Assembly: GCA_964347975.1 (NCBI GenBank)
Contig: CAYGAY010000007.1
Span: 1 to 64,000 of the forward strand
Direction: 5' to 3'
From: Bin87 sp964347975
GTDB lineage: Bacteria > Chloroflexota > Dehalococcoidia > Lucifugimonadales > UBA3495
Length of the DNA: 64,000 bases
In this document: positions 43,054 to 51,924 of the stretch, piece after piece
Numbering within the stretch: position 1 is the first letter of the stretch
Layout of the letters: every line of letters begins with the position of its first letter
Made by a program: the position numbers and the translations under genes
The notes under the pieces: generated by a model
Databases searched by the model: none
What the model was told of the DNA's origin: nothing
What the model saw: the letters and a program-made list of their open reading frames with translations, nothing else

Positions 43054-43569
43054 CTAATCGCGCACCATCGCATACAGCCACTGGTCTATGGTCTGTTCAT
43101 CTTTGGTGATGCTCTTCCTCAACCGGCCCTCATATTCGTAACCGACTTTTTCCAACACGCGAGCCGAAGCCGGATTCCACTCGTACACATAGGCGTAAAC
43201 ACGTGCCAGGCCAAATTGAGCGAAAGCGTAATCGGTGATGGCCTGAAGCGCCAGCGTAGCTATGCCCCGTCCCCAAAACGGTTCGCCCAACCAATATCCC
43301 ACCTGCGCCGAGCGTCGGTGGACATCATCGTACAACTCCAGCCCTATTCCACCGATGGCCTCGGTGTCGGACGCGATGGCGAAAATGGTTTCGTGGTCCT
43401 GCTCGCTGGCGAGTCGGATAAAAGCCTCCGCGTCCTCGATGTGGTAGGGAAAGGGGAAACGGTCACGCAGATTACGGGACACGTTTCGGTTGTTGGCGTA
43501 CTTCACCAGGGACGCCGCGTCACCGGGACGGAAGCTCCGCAACTGCCATTCGCCGATGTCGATCCTCAT
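43054..43569 (-). CDS. GNAT N-acetyltransferase, paralogue 2
   Basis: A 171-residue twin of the gene at 41671-42186, with QVGYWLGEPFWGRGIATLAL and RVYAYVYEWNPASARVLEKVGY. I start at ATG 43569 to match the twin's MRIDIGEWQ N-terminus. The pair may reflect duplication around the HEPN module. Confidence 0.88.
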   Translation of the reverse strand: MRIDIGEWQLRSFRPGDAASLVKYANNRNVSRNLRDRFPFPYHIEDAEAFIRLASEQDHETIFAIASDTEAIGGIGLELYDDVHRRSAQVGYWLGEPFWGRGIATLALQAITDYAFAQFGLARVYAYVYEWNPASARVLEKVGYEYEGRLRKSITKDEQTIDQWLYAMVRD

Positions 43570-43601
43570 TGCCGATACTCCATGGGAGCTATTTCCATTA
43601 T

Positions 43602-43631
43602 AAAGGGGGATGCAGCGCCGCATCCCCCTTT
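43602..43631 (-). terminator. Terminator after the molybdenum hydroxylase large-subunit gene
   Basis: AAAGGGGGATGC (43602-43613) and GCATCCCCCTTT (43620-43631) form a perfect 12-bp stem with a six-base loop. On the minus strand it ends in TTTATAAT. Confidence 0.7.
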
Positions 43632-43663
43632 AGTATCCCTGTAATTTGCTGAGCGAGCGGCGA

Positions 43664-45937
43664 TCAACTACCGTTCCACTCCGCTTCCAGCACGTTGCCC
43701 GGCGTGATGGGCAGGCTGGTCAATCGCTGCCCCGTCGCCTCGCCCACGGCGTTGGCGATGGCGGCCAGCGGAGGCACGATGGGCACCTCGCCAACCCCGC
43801 GCACACCGTAGGGATGGCCGGGGTTGGCTACCTCTACAATCACCGTGTCGATCATGGGCAGGTCCAGCGAGGTGGGCATCCGGTAGTCCAGGAAGCTGGA
43901 GTTCATCATCTGGCCGTTGTCGCTGAAATAATATTCCTCGTTCAGCGCCCAGCCGATGCCCTGCACCGCTCCGCCCTGGATTTGCCCTTCCACGTAGCTG
44001 GGATGCACCGCTTTGCCGGCGTCCTGGATGGCGGTGTAGCGCAGGATTTCGGTCTTGCCCGTATCCGGGTCAACCTCTACGTCCACCAGGTGGACGCCGA
44101 AGGAGTTGCCTTCGCCGGTGGGGTCCAGGCTGGCGGTGCCGGTGATGCCGCCGCCGGTGGTGTAGAGCTGGCGGGCCAGGTCCTTGAAGGTGAAACTGAG
44201 CTCCTCCGACCGGTGGCTGATGATGCCGCTATCGTATTCCACCTCTTCAACGGGCACATCCCAGATCGACGCGGCCCGTTCCACCAGCTGCGTCTTGACA
44301 TCCTCCGCGGCCAGGATAGCGGCCCAGCCGGTGGCGAAGGTGGTCCGGCTGCCGCCGGTGACCATGGTGTAGCCGATGGAATCGGTGTCCACCACCTGGG
44401 GTTTGATGTCCTCGTAGGCGATGCCCAAAGTTTCCGCCGCCTGCTGGGCGATGGAAGCGCGGCTACCGCCGATGTCCACGGAACCCTCAATCAGGTTAAC
44501 CGTACCGTCCGGGTTCACCGTCATGTTGACGCTGGAGTGGAATCCCCGGTTCATCCAGAAGCCGGCGGCGACGCCCCGGCCCCGGTTAGGCCCGGCCAGC
44601 GGCGTCCGGTAGTGGTCGTGGTTGCGGGCGGCTTCCAGGCATTCCACCAGGCCGATTTTCTGGAATACCGGGCCTTCCACCTTGCGGGAGCCTTCGGTTA
44701 CGGCGTTGTTCAGGCGAAACTCCACCGGGTCAACGCCCAGCCGCTGGCACAGCTCGTCCACCACCTGCTCCACGCCGAAGGCGGCCTGCGGGGAACCGGG
44801 GGCGCGGTAGGCGGCGGTCTTGGGCTTGTTGACCACCACGTCGTAGCCTTTCACCGTCCCGTTTTCCAAATCGTAGCAGGCGAAGGCGCAGGTGGCGCCC
44901 TGCATCACTGGCGAGCCGGGATAGGCCCCGGCCTCGAAGGCCAGCTCAATCTCGGCGGCGGTAATCTTGCCGGCAGAGTTGGCGCCCATCTTGACGCGCA
45001 TCCAGCTGCCGGGGGCCGGGCCGCTGCCCTCAAAGACCTCGGTTCGGCTCATCAGAATCTTGACCGGCGCGCCGGCTTTGCGCGACAGCAACGCGGCCAC
45101 CGGCTCCAGGTAGAAAGACACCTTGCCGCCGAAGCCGCCGCCGATTTCCATGGGCGTTACGCGCACGTCGGACACGTCCACCCGCAGCGCGTCGGCGGTG
45201 TTGGCGCGGACGACGAATGCGCCTTGCGTGCTGCACCAGATGTTGATCTGCCCGTCGGCCCGCCAGTGGGCGGTGGCGTTGTGCGGCTCGATATAGCCCT
45301 GGTGCACCGACGCCGTGGTGAACTCGCGCTCTACGATAACGTCGGCTTTGGCGAAACCGGCGGCGGTGTCGCCCTTCTCGAATTTCATGTAGGCGGCGAC
45401 GTTGCTGGGCTTTTCGGACATTTCGCCCATGGCCGAGGTGTGCAGGTCGTCGTGCAGCAGCGGCGCTCCTTCCTGCATGGCGGCGCGCACGTCGATGACT
45501 GGCTCCAAAACTTCGTAGTCCACGTCGATGAGGGCCAGGGCCGCCTCGGCGACGTGGGCATTGTCGGCGGCGACGGCGGCGACGGCGTGGCCGCGATACA
45601 GCGCCTTGTCGCTGGCCAGGAAGTTATCGCTGAGGAACTTGAAACGGTTGTAGTCGTTGCCCAGTTCCCCTTTGCTCATTGACGCGAAGGGCAGGTCGGC
45701 GGCGGTCACCACGGCGCGGACGCCGGGCAGCGCCTCCGCGTTGCTGGTATCCACGGACCTGATGCGGGCGTGGGCGTGGGGGCTGCGCAGGACACGCCCG
45801 TGCAGCAGGCCGGTCAGGTTGAGGTCGGCGCCGTACTGGGCGCGGCCGGTCACCTTGTCCACTCCGTCCGGGCGCACGGGGCGCTTGCCGACTACATCGT
45901 ACTCAACTTCGGAAAGCACCTGGTTTGATGTGGTCAC
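43664..45937 (-). CDS. Molybdenum hydroxylase large subunit (xanthine dehydrogenase family)
   Basis: A 757-residue molybdopterin-binding subunit. It has GGGFGGKVSFY, the active-site loop AYRAPGSPQAAFG and the conserved catalytic Glu near the end (GVRGVGEVPIVPP). The loop is not the AYxCSFR of form I CO dehydrogenase nor AYRGAGR of form II, so CO oxidation is unlikely. It probably hydroxylates an N-heterocycle or oxidises an aldehyde. Its FAD and 2Fe-2S partners are encoded about 2.3-3.6 kb upstream, separated by a lipoprotein and a HEPN module. Confidence 0.92.
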   Translation of the reverse strand: MTTSNQVLSEVEYDVVGKRPVRPDGVDKVTGRAQYGADLNLTGLLHGRVLRSPHAHARIRSVDTSNAEALPGVRAVVTAADLPFASMSKGELGNDYNRFKFLSDNFLASDKALYRGHAVAAVAADNAHVAEAALALIDVDYEVLEPVIDVRAAMQEGAPLLHDDLHTSAMGEMSEKPSNVAAYMKFEKGDTAAGFAKADVIVEREFTTASVHQGYIEPHNATAHWRADGQINIWCSTQGAFVVRANTADALRVDVSDVRVTPMEIGGGFGGKVSFYLEPVAALLSRKAGAPVKILMSRTEVFEGSGPAPGSWMRVKMGANSAGKITAAEIELAFEAGAYPGSPVMQGATCAFACYDLENGTVKGYDVVVNKPKTAAYRAPGSPQAAFGVEQVVDELCQRLGVDPVEFRLNNAVTEGSRKVEGPVFQKIGLVECLEAARNHDHYRTPLAGPNRGRGVAAGFWMNRGFHSSVNMTVNPDGTVNLIEGSVDIGGSRASIAQQAAETLGIAYEDIKPQVVDTDSIGYTMVTGGSRTTFATGWAAILAAEDVKTQLVERAASIWDVPVEEVEYDSGIISHRSEELSFTFKDLARQLYTTGGGITGTASLDPTGEGNSFGVHLVDVEVDPDTGKTEILRYTAIQDAGKAVHPSYVEGQIQGGAVQGIGWALNEEYYFSDNGQMMNSSFLDYRMPTSLDLPMIDTVIVEVANPGHPYGVRGVGEVPIVPPLAAIANAVGEATGQRLTSLPITPGNVLEAEWNGS

Positions 45938-46077
45938 TTTGGTTCACCTCATAACGGTTTCAGTTGGCGGGGATTATAGCGTATGTTGGGCAAAGGGCAG
46001 ATGGCGACGATTTTGACGCGGGCCGGCGGCGGCTGTTAACATTGTTCCAATCGCGTCGCGCAACCGGAGACCGCATC

Positions 46078-46401
46078 ATGGCTAAATACGATTCCGTCAA
46101 GGAGCAGGTGGCGACCATCGTGCGCAGCCACCTCGAGAATAAATTCGGCGACCGGCTCTTGTTCGACGAAATATGGGTTACACCCAAGCTGGACGAGTGG
46201 GGCGACGAGTACCTGCAAATCAGGGTCGTGTATGATGGCGATGGTGACCTGCTCGACCCCAAGTGGCTCAATGGCCTTTACCGGAGAATGCGACCGGAGT
46301 TCCTTGAGCTGGGAGTAACCAACATCCCGTCACAATCGTACATTGACAAGGCCGAAATCGCCGAGTGGACGGATGAAGAGAGGGCCAGGCTTTTCCGGTA
46401 A
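46078..46401 (+). CDS. Small partner protein of HEPN module (copy 2)
   Basis: A 107-residue protein paralogous to the gene at 42666-42998. N-terminal helix (DSVKEQVATIVRSHLENKF), strands with RVVYDGDGDLLDPKW, and a C-terminal acidic helix. ATG 46078 follows CCGGAGA. It ends nine bases before the HEPN gene. The two copies of the pair differ widely in sequence yet keep order and length, supporting a real module. Confidence 0.72.
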   Translation: MAKYDSVKEQVATIVRSHLENKFGDRLLFDEIWVTPKLDEWGDEYLQIRVVYDGDGDLLDPKWLNGLYRRMRPEFLELGVTNIPSQSYIDKAEIAEWTDEERARLFR

Positions 46402-46410
46402 AACCGCGCC

Positions 46411-46893
46411 ATGAACTGGGAACAATTGATTGCGATTGCCCGGATGCTCGCATCCGCCCCCGGCTACGGTGAGCGCCGCGGGCGGCCCCAGCAGATGCAG
46501 TTGCGCAAGGCGATCAGCTCCGCGTACTACGCTATGTTCCACGCCCTGGCAATGAGCAACGCAGACACGCTGATTGGCGCGTCGCCGCGCTTCCGCGGCC
46601 TGCCGGCGTGGACACTGACCTACCGGGCACTGGACCACGGGTTTGCCAGAGGACAAATCAACCGCGGCCTGGCCGGCTTTGCGGTTGAGATTGAGGAATT
46701 CGGCAACACTTTCGTTGACCTGCAAAGCTGGCGTCATTTGGCTGATTATGACCCCACCGCCGAATTTACCCGCGCTGATACGCTCCGCCTGATAAACCAA
46801 GCCGAGGCGGCAATCATCGCGTTCGAGACTGCTGATGCGACGGAGCGCAAGGTTTTCGCCGCACACGTACTGTTTCGACTACGAACTCCATAA
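46411..46893 (+). CDS. HEPN-like protein (module copy 2)
   Basis: A 160-residue helical protein. LRKAISSAYYAMFHALAMSN and NADTLIG match copy 1, and TYRALDHGFARGQ keeps the Arg and His pair. The C-terminal part LADYDPTAEFTRAD corresponds to QADYDPDTSFDRQE in copy 1. The whole module is inserted, in opposite orientation, among molybdenum hydroxylase genes. Confidence 0.75.
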   Translation: MNWEQLIAIARMLASAPGYGERRGRPQQMQLRKAISSAYYAMFHALAMSNADTLIGASPRFRGLPAWTLTYRALDHGFARGQINRGLAGFAVEIEEFGNTFVDLQSWRHLADYDPTAEFTRADTLRLINQAEAAIIAFETADATERKVFAAHVLFRLRTP

Positions 46894-46940
46894 GACCTGT
46901 TGAGGCAGCGTTAACCAGCGAGGCTAACGTAGGTGTTTCA

Positions 46941-48056
46941 TTATTTCTGGATAATCTTGCAGTAGTCCATGACTTGGCGGAGGCCGTTGCTTTTCCACTT
47001 GGCTATTATGGCTGCCGGTTGTGCGGGTTCCTTCACGGTAGCCGTCATCATCTGCATTGTGTCCGCCAGGGGTTGCGGGTTTTCTATCCGGCGTAGCGTT
47101 GGCTTAAGCTCGCCTATTGTGCCGGCATTTATCTGGGAACGGGAATTGGACAGTACAACCCACTTGCTGCTGATGGTAGCCAGAACTGGCGGGCCGTACT
47201 TTCTCTTCTTGTCCGGGTCCAGCCTTTCCTCATAGAAATCCAGGTCAATCAGCGCGCTGCGGTGTTTCCGGTCACGCATACGCCGGATTAGTTCGTCCGG
47301 CGTCGCTTCTCGGAGTTGCCAGTGGTTGCGCACCTCATTCCAAGCTTCGTCCAGGTCATTCTCTTCGGCTGGGGAAAGACGCAGGTCTCCGGCAAACTCG
47401 GAGAGATTGGCAGTGTATTCAATCAAAGCGTCCAAGTCATCGTCCTGGTACTGCTTGACCGGGTTGCCGCGATAACTCCTGCTGATGTTTGACTCCGCGG
47501 TTGCGAGCGTGTGATGCCAGTCAATGTACATAGCGCGGTTGCCGGACGTATCGCACTGGTAGGTGACTACCGGAGCATTGCCCGCCGTCTCGTATTTCAC
47601 CGCCGCATTGCGGAACGATACAGAATCTCGCCCCCCGTAGGACACCCGCTCCATTTGCCAACTGCCGAATAGCGATTCCCCGGCAATTGGCGCTGGCGTG
47701 GCAATGGGCGCCGGGGTTGCGGTGGACAGTTCCGCCGGAGCATTTGTGCTTCCGGGCGTGGGCGTAACTGTCACGACGCGGGTGACTGGAACTTCGCGGG
47801 TTATTTCCACTGGCTGGAAAACCTTCACCGTGCGGGTGACAGGAATTTCTTCTGCGGTAACCACTTCTTTGACAACTGGAACCTCACGCGTGACTTCCAC
47901 AGTCTTGACGGTTTCGACCACTCGCGTAACCGGGACTTCCTGGACCACGGAAACCTCACGAGTCACTTCTACCTCACGAACCTCGGTCTGAGTAGAGCAA
48001 GCAATGACAGCGCCTAGAGTTACGGCTAGCAGAACCATCACAGTAGTGATTCTCAT
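46941..48056 (-). CDS. Lipoprotein with valine-rich TREVPV repeats
   Basis: A 371-residue secreted protein. The signal MRITTVMVLLAVTLGAVIAC ends in a lipobox. Residues about 25-100 are tandem short repeats (EVTREVPVV, PVTRVVETV), followed by a Thr/Pro/Ala linker and a soluble domain from about 125 that I do not recognise (GSWQMERVSY, IDWHHTL, SALIDLDFYEERLDPDKK, ISSKWVVLSNSRS). The repeat type is common in Chloroflexota lipoproteins. I chose ATG 48056 because the signal starts there. Confidence 0.8.
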   Translation of the reverse strand: MRITTVMVLLAVTLGAVIACSTQTEVREVEVTREVSVVQEVPVTRVVETVKTVEVTREVPVVKEVVTAEEIPVTRTVKVFQPVEITREVPVTRVVTVTPTPGSTNAPAELSTATPAPIATPAPIAGESLFGSWQMERVSYGGRDSVSFRNAAVKYETAGNAPVVTYQCDTSGNRAMYIDWHHTLATAESNISRSYRGNPVKQYQDDDLDALIEYTANLSEFAGDLRLSPAEENDLDEAWNEVRNHWQLREATPDELIRRMRDRKHRSALIDLDFYEERLDPDKKRKYGPPVLATISSKWVVLSNSRSQINAGTIGELKPTLRRIENPQPLADTMQMMTATVKEPAQPAAIIAKWKSNGLRQVMDYCKIIQK

Positions 48057-48133
48057 TGGTTGCTCCCTCGGCTGCGTGGTGAGTAGGTTCTGTTTTGCGC
48101 TTGATTGTTCGCTATCTGCCAAAAGGCAATGTC

Positions 48134-48163
48134 ACCAAAACGGGGCGACCAGTCGGTCGCCCC
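48134..48163 (-). terminator. Terminator after the 2Fe-2S subunit gene
   Basis: GGGGCGACC (48142-48150) and GGTCGCCCC (48155-48163) form a 9-bp stem. On the minus strand the stem runs into GTTTTGG. It separates the hydroxylase genes from the lipoprotein. Confidence 0.72.
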
Positions 48164-48194
48164 TTCGTGTGCGCGTCTTGCGGCGGCGGAACGG

Positions 48195-48674
48195 CTATCC
48201 TGCCCGCATCTTCTCCCCCGCGTCCAGCACGGCGCGGACGATTTTGTCGTAGCCGGTGCAGCGGCAGAGGTTGCCGGCCAGCCAGTGGCGGATGCGGCCT
48301 TCGTCGGCGTCCGGCTCGGCGTCCAGGAGGGCCTTGGCGGCCACGATGAAGCCGGGCGTGCAGATGCCGCACTGCAATGCCGCGTTCTCCAGGAACGCCT
48401 GCTGAATGGGGTGGAGACCATCAGCGGAGGCGACGCCTTCAATGGTATTCACCTGGGCGCCCTCGGCTTCGACGCCCAGCACCAGGCAGGAGCATACGAT
48501 GCGGCCGTCGAGGTCGACGGTGCAGGCTCCGCAGTTGCCGTCGTTGCAACCTTCCTTGGAGCCGGTCATGCCGACGACGTCGCGCAGACACTCCAACAGG
48601 CTCTGCCGCGGCTCGCAGAGAAAGTGCGTCTCGTTGCCGTTGATGGTGGTAGTTACGTGGACAAGTCCGGGCAT
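48195..48674 (-). CDS. Molybdenum hydroxylase 2Fe-2S subunit
   Basis: A 159-residue iron-sulfur subunit. The plant-type ferredoxin cluster is in GCNDGNCGACTVDLDG, and the second cluster in CGICTPG with NLCRCTGYDKIV. It shuttles electrons from the molybdenum site to FAD. It lies two bases after the FAD subunit, an operon. Confidence 0.96.
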   Translation of the reverse strand: MPGLVHVTTTINGNETHFLCEPRQSLLECLRDVVGMTGSKEGCNDGNCGACTVDLDGRIVCSCLVLGVEAEGAQVNTIEGVASADGLHPIQQAFLENAALQCGICTPGFIVAAKALLDAEPDADEGRIRHWLAGNLCRCTGYDKIVRAVLDAGEKMRAG

Positions 48675-48676
48675 TG

Positions 48677-49552
48677 TTATTCCTCCCCTCGGGCGCGCCG
48701 GATGGCAATATTCAGGGTGCGGCGGGTCAGCACGTCCACCAGGTGGTGGCGCTGGCGGATGGTGCCGCGCATATCGGTGATGGGGGTAGCGGCTTCGCTG
48801 GCCAGGCGGCCAGCCTCGGCGATGGCCTCATCGGAAACGGCCTTGCCGGCCAGGCTGTCGCCGGCGGCGGCGGCCAGGATGGGCGTCGGGCCGACCGATG
48901 CCAGGGCGATGCGGGCCGAGACGAAGTTCTGGCCCGATGCGTCCAGCGCCACCGAGGAGGAAACGCCGGCCACGGCGATGTCCATCTCATTGCGGGGGAT
49001 GAACCGCAGGTACGCGGTGCCGGAGTTGGCGGCCGGCGCCGGAATCTGAACGGCGACCAGCAGTTCGTCAGGCTCCAGAACGGTGCGGCCCGGTCCGGTG
49101 CAGAAATCTTCGGTGGGCACGGTGCGCCAGCCGTTGGGGCCGTTGACATGGGCCTCGCCGCCGAGAGTGATCACCGGCGGGATGGTGTCGCCGGACGGGG
49201 CGGCGTTACACAGATTGCCGCCAACGGTCGCGCGGCCCTGGATCTGGATGCTGCCGATCATGCCGGCGGCGTCAATGAGACCGGGATAAGCAGCGGCTAC
49301 GGCCTGGTCCTGGTAGATCCGGTAACACGGTACGGCGGCGCCGAGTTGCAGGCCGCTATCGTTCAGGTTGAGGCCGTTCAACTCGGGAATCTTCTTCGTG
49401 TCAACCAGCACGTCAATCTCGCGACGTCCACCGCGCAGCTGCACCAAGATGTCAGTGCCGCCGGCCAACGCGCGGGCACGGTCGCCGTGTTGCGCCATTA
49501 TGGACACGGCGTCGCTGAGGGAAGTAGGGGCTTGGTAATCAATAGCTCGCAT
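48677..49552 (-). CDS. Molybdenum hydroxylase FAD subunit
   Basis: A 291-residue FAD-binding subunit of the CoxM/XdhB type. FAD motifs are ALAGGTDILVQLR and the TVGGNLCNAAPSGD loop; the C-terminal domain (LASVGPTPILAAAAGDSLAGK) is typical. I choose ATG 49552 because AGGAGGTG precedes it ideally. It starts the hydroxylase operon. Confidence 0.94.
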   Translation of the reverse strand: MRAIDYQAPTSLSDAVSIMAQHGDRARALAGGTDILVQLRGGRREIDVLVDTKKIPELNGLNLNDSGLQLGAAVPCYRIYQDQAVAAAYPGLIDAAGMIGSIQIQGRATVGGNLCNAAPSGDTIPPVITLGGEAHVNGPNGWRTVPTEDFCTGPGRTVLEPDELLVAVQIPAPAANSGTAYLRFIPRNEMDIAVAGVSSSVALDASGQNFVSARIALASVGPTPILAAAAGDSLAGKAVSDEAIAEAGRLASEAATPITDMRGTIRQRHHLVDVLTRRTLNIAIRRARGEE

Positions 49553-49730
49553 GGGCACCTCCTGCGGCGCAGATTATAGCACGAACGACGGCGCTGTCAG
49601 CCGCCCGTTTTCGTGCCGGGCGGCTATGCTGCCGCGGGCGCGCCGGCCCGTGGGGACGGCGCGCCAGGGAACGGCGGCTATGATACCCCCGTACCCGGCG
49701 CGACGCAAACGGAACGGCGCGGCTTCTCCA

Positions 49731-50984
49731 TCAAACTGCGCCCTCTGCTTCCAGTTCCGCTAACTGTTCCGTCGTCAGGCCACCCAGACTGCACAGGATC
49801 TCCGCGTTGTGCTCCCCCAATCTCGGAGGAGTGCCGGTGGCGGCCGGCCGGCACGCCGTCAGTTGGATCGGCGTCGCCAGCGACCGGAAAGTCCCGCCCA
49901 GCGAGTCCCCGATGTCAACGTACATCCCCCGCGCTTCGAGCTGTGGACAGTTCGACAAATCAGCTACGTTTTGCGCCACGCCCATGGAGAACCCCAGCTC
50001 CGTCAACCGTCCGGCTACTTCCCACTTGGGCCGCTGCGCCGACCATTCCTCAATCGCCGGTATCACTTGCTCGAAAACAAAGTCGGCGTCGGGAAACTGT
50101 TGCAGGTATCGCTCGTCCTGCTCCGGCAGGTCGCTGCGCCCGACCAGCTCCCACAGCGCTGTCAAACGCTGTGGGCTGCGCACGCCGGCCATCACGACGT
50201 AACCGTCGGCGGCCCGGAACACCAGGCCCGGGCCCAGGGACGCCTGACGAGTGCGCCCGGCCAGCCGTCCTGATTCTTCCCCGGTAGCCTGATATGCGTT
50301 CATGTTGCTGACCAGGTGAGAGACCATGCACTCGTACATTGCCACATCGACGTGCTGACCGACTCCCGTCTGTCTCCGCGTTTCCAACGCCAATAAGATG
50401 CCGAGGGCAGCCCAGACGCCCGGCACCGAGTCGCCGATGTTGTCTCCCACGGCCTGGGGCGTGCCACCGGGCTCCCCGGTGACCTCCATCCAGCCCGACA
50501 TTGCCTGGATCGCCAGGTTGTTGGCGGGCCAGTCGGAGTAGGGCCCCCGCGCGCCGTCGCCGTAGCCGGTTATTTCAGCGTAAATCAGTCGCGGGTTGAT
50601 TTCACGAAGCCGGTCGTAGCCCAAACCCAGCCGCCGGAACGCCCCCGGCCCCCAGTTGTCCAGCAGCACGTCCGAATTAGCTGCCAGCTTTTCAAATGCG
50701 CCCTTGCAGACGTCATTCCGCAAGTCCAGCGTCACCGATTTCTTGTTGCGGTTCACGCCCAGGAACCGGCTGCTTACCCGGCCCGTAGCGTCATCTCCGA
50801 TGAACGGTTGCCGGCCCCGCGCCGCATCCCCCGTCCGAGGCCGCTCAATCTTGATAACCTCCGCGCCCATGTCGGCGAGGATGAGAGAGCAGAACGGCCC
50901 GGCCACGATGTGCGTGGCGTCCAGCACGCGGATGCCGGTCAGGGGGAGGGGAAGGTTCGCGGGAGTGCCGGAGTTGGCAGACAT
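49731..50984 (-). CDS. CaiB/BaiF-family (class III) CoA-transferase
   Basis: A 417-residue CoA-transferase. The N-terminal block GIRVLDATHIVAGPFCSLILADMGAEVIKIE and the catalytic Asp region (EITGYGDGARGPYSDWPANN) are family hallmarks. It moves CoA between carboxylic acids. It lies upstream of the molybdenum hydroxylase genes on the same strand, which fits catabolism of an organic acid, but substrates are unknown. Confidence 0.92.
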   Translation of the reverse strand: MSANSGTPANLPLPLTGIRVLDATHIVAGPFCSLILADMGAEVIKIERPRTGDAARGRQPFIGDDATGRVSSRFLGVNRNKKSVTLDLRNDVCKGAFEKLAANSDVLLDNWGPGAFRRLGLGYDRLREINPRLIYAEITGYGDGARGPYSDWPANNLAIQAMSGWMEVTGEPGGTPQAVGDNIGDSVPGVWAALGILLALETRRQTGVGQHVDVAMYECMVSHLVSNMNAYQATGEESGRLAGRTRQASLGPGLVFRAADGYVVMAGVRSPQRLTALWELVGRSDLPEQDERYLQQFPDADFVFEQVIPAIEEWSAQRPKWEVAGRLTELGFSMGVAQNVADLSNCPQLEARGMYVDIGDSLGGTFRSLATPIQLTACRPAATGTPPRLGEHNAEILCSLGGLTTEQLAELEAEGAV

Positions 50985-51033
50985 TGTTTGATACTCACTT
51001 GCGAGGCATGATTAGGAAGATCGAGTTATGCGA

Positions 51034-51442
51034 TTATCGGCTGAGGGCACGGTCGGCGGCACGCATTAGCAACTGCGCGTATGCAGTGGCGACGCCGATA
51101 CTGTGTTGAAGATCCTGGAGTGTCAAGTTGAGGTGGTAGAAGTGGTTGTGCAACTGCTGCTGTCTATTGTAAAGGCACGAAGCGATCTGACCCTCGGAAA
51201 GAGTGAGTCCTGTGATTCGGCGAATGGCACTAGAGAAAGTGGCGCTGGTATTGGGGGGCTAGGTGAGGATTGCCAAAGCGGTCCGGAGGCTGCATTTCGT
51301 GGTCAGGGTCGGCGGCGCTGACGGCGTGGACAATGACGCCCCATACGAATTCACCAGCAGCAAGATACTGGCCAAGGTTAAAAAGCTCCGCGGCCAGCGC
51401 CGTCAGGTTACGGGATTCGTTGAGATGCGTTAGCGCATCCAA
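51034..51442 (-). pseudogene. HEPN-like (PaREP1-type) gene interrupted by a frameshift
   Basis: Starting at ATG 51442, overlapping the preceding gene's stop, the frame gives MDALTHLNESRNLTALAAEL then YLAAGEFVWGVIVHAV and stops at 51230. After a run of six G (51253-51258) a +1 frame continues with ATFSSAIRRITGLTL and LYNRQQQLHNHFYHL to a stop at 51034. Joined, the about 136-residue product matches the HEPN/PaREP1 pattern, including the LHxxFY motif of the gene at 58739-59098. The homopolymer may be a true mutation, a sequencing error or a slippery site. Confidence 0.6.
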
Positions 51443-51924
51443 ATGGATGGGGCCCTGGGTTGCGCCGTTTCTACCTTTTCGATGAGCTCTCGGACAGCAG
51501 GCAAAAATATAACGTATTCGTCGGGTTGCCAGTGGGTAAGTTCGGCGGGAGATTCCCCATGCCGCTTGAATTCTTCCGCTACGTTGAAAGCCCCAACGAA
51601 CTCGGGTATCGGCAGTTGGGGCGCTTGGTCATCAGTGACCCAATCGAAAATTGCGGTATTTCGCGGCCAATCGCCAGGTTCTGTGGGCAAGCCGTCCAGC
51701 CATCGGACGAATTCTCGAGCGTCTGCCACGGTTTTGCAGTGCCGGTTGTGCCGCCGCGCCGCATCAGCGACCGCCCGGAATGCGGCATCATAGGCCAGGC
51801 GCGCGCCTTCCTGGACGCGGCCGGCCGCGATGTGGTCTGCGGCCGCGTCCAGCGTTTCCATGGGGGTAGGCACCGCTGCTGCTCTCTCCGTTGGCGGGGG
51901 CCGGCTGGTGGAATTATCGGTCAT
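51430..51924 (-). CDS. HEPN/PaREP1-like helical protein
   Basis: A 164-residue helical protein. AADHIAAGRVQEGARLAYDA fits the HEPN pattern (…AG…EGA…W/Y.A…), and FNVAEEFKRHGESPAEL plus LPAVRELIEKV form the late helices. Its stop overlaps the start of the next HEPN-like gene by 13 bases, and its start overlaps the aspartyl-protease-like gene by 11. Function unknown. Confidence 0.6.
   Translation of the reverse strand: MTDNSTSRPPPTERAAAVPTPMETLDAAADHIAAGRVQEGARLAYDAAFRAVADAARRHNRHCKTVADAREFVRWLDGLPTEPGDWPRNTAIFDWVTDDQAPQLPIPEFVGAFNVAEEFKRHGESPAELTHWQPDEYVIFLPAVRELIEKVETAQPRAPSIWMR

Noticed and set aside
43646..45682. A 678-codon plus-strand frame opposite the molybdenum hydroxylase large subunit
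   Set aside because: The minus strand encodes an intact enzyme with all motifs; the plus frame shows only Gly/His/Val-rich shadow sequence.
43664..45937. Carbon monoxide dehydrogenase (coxL)
   Set aside because: The active-site loop is AYRAPGSPQ, not AYxCSFR (form I) or AYRGAGR (form II).
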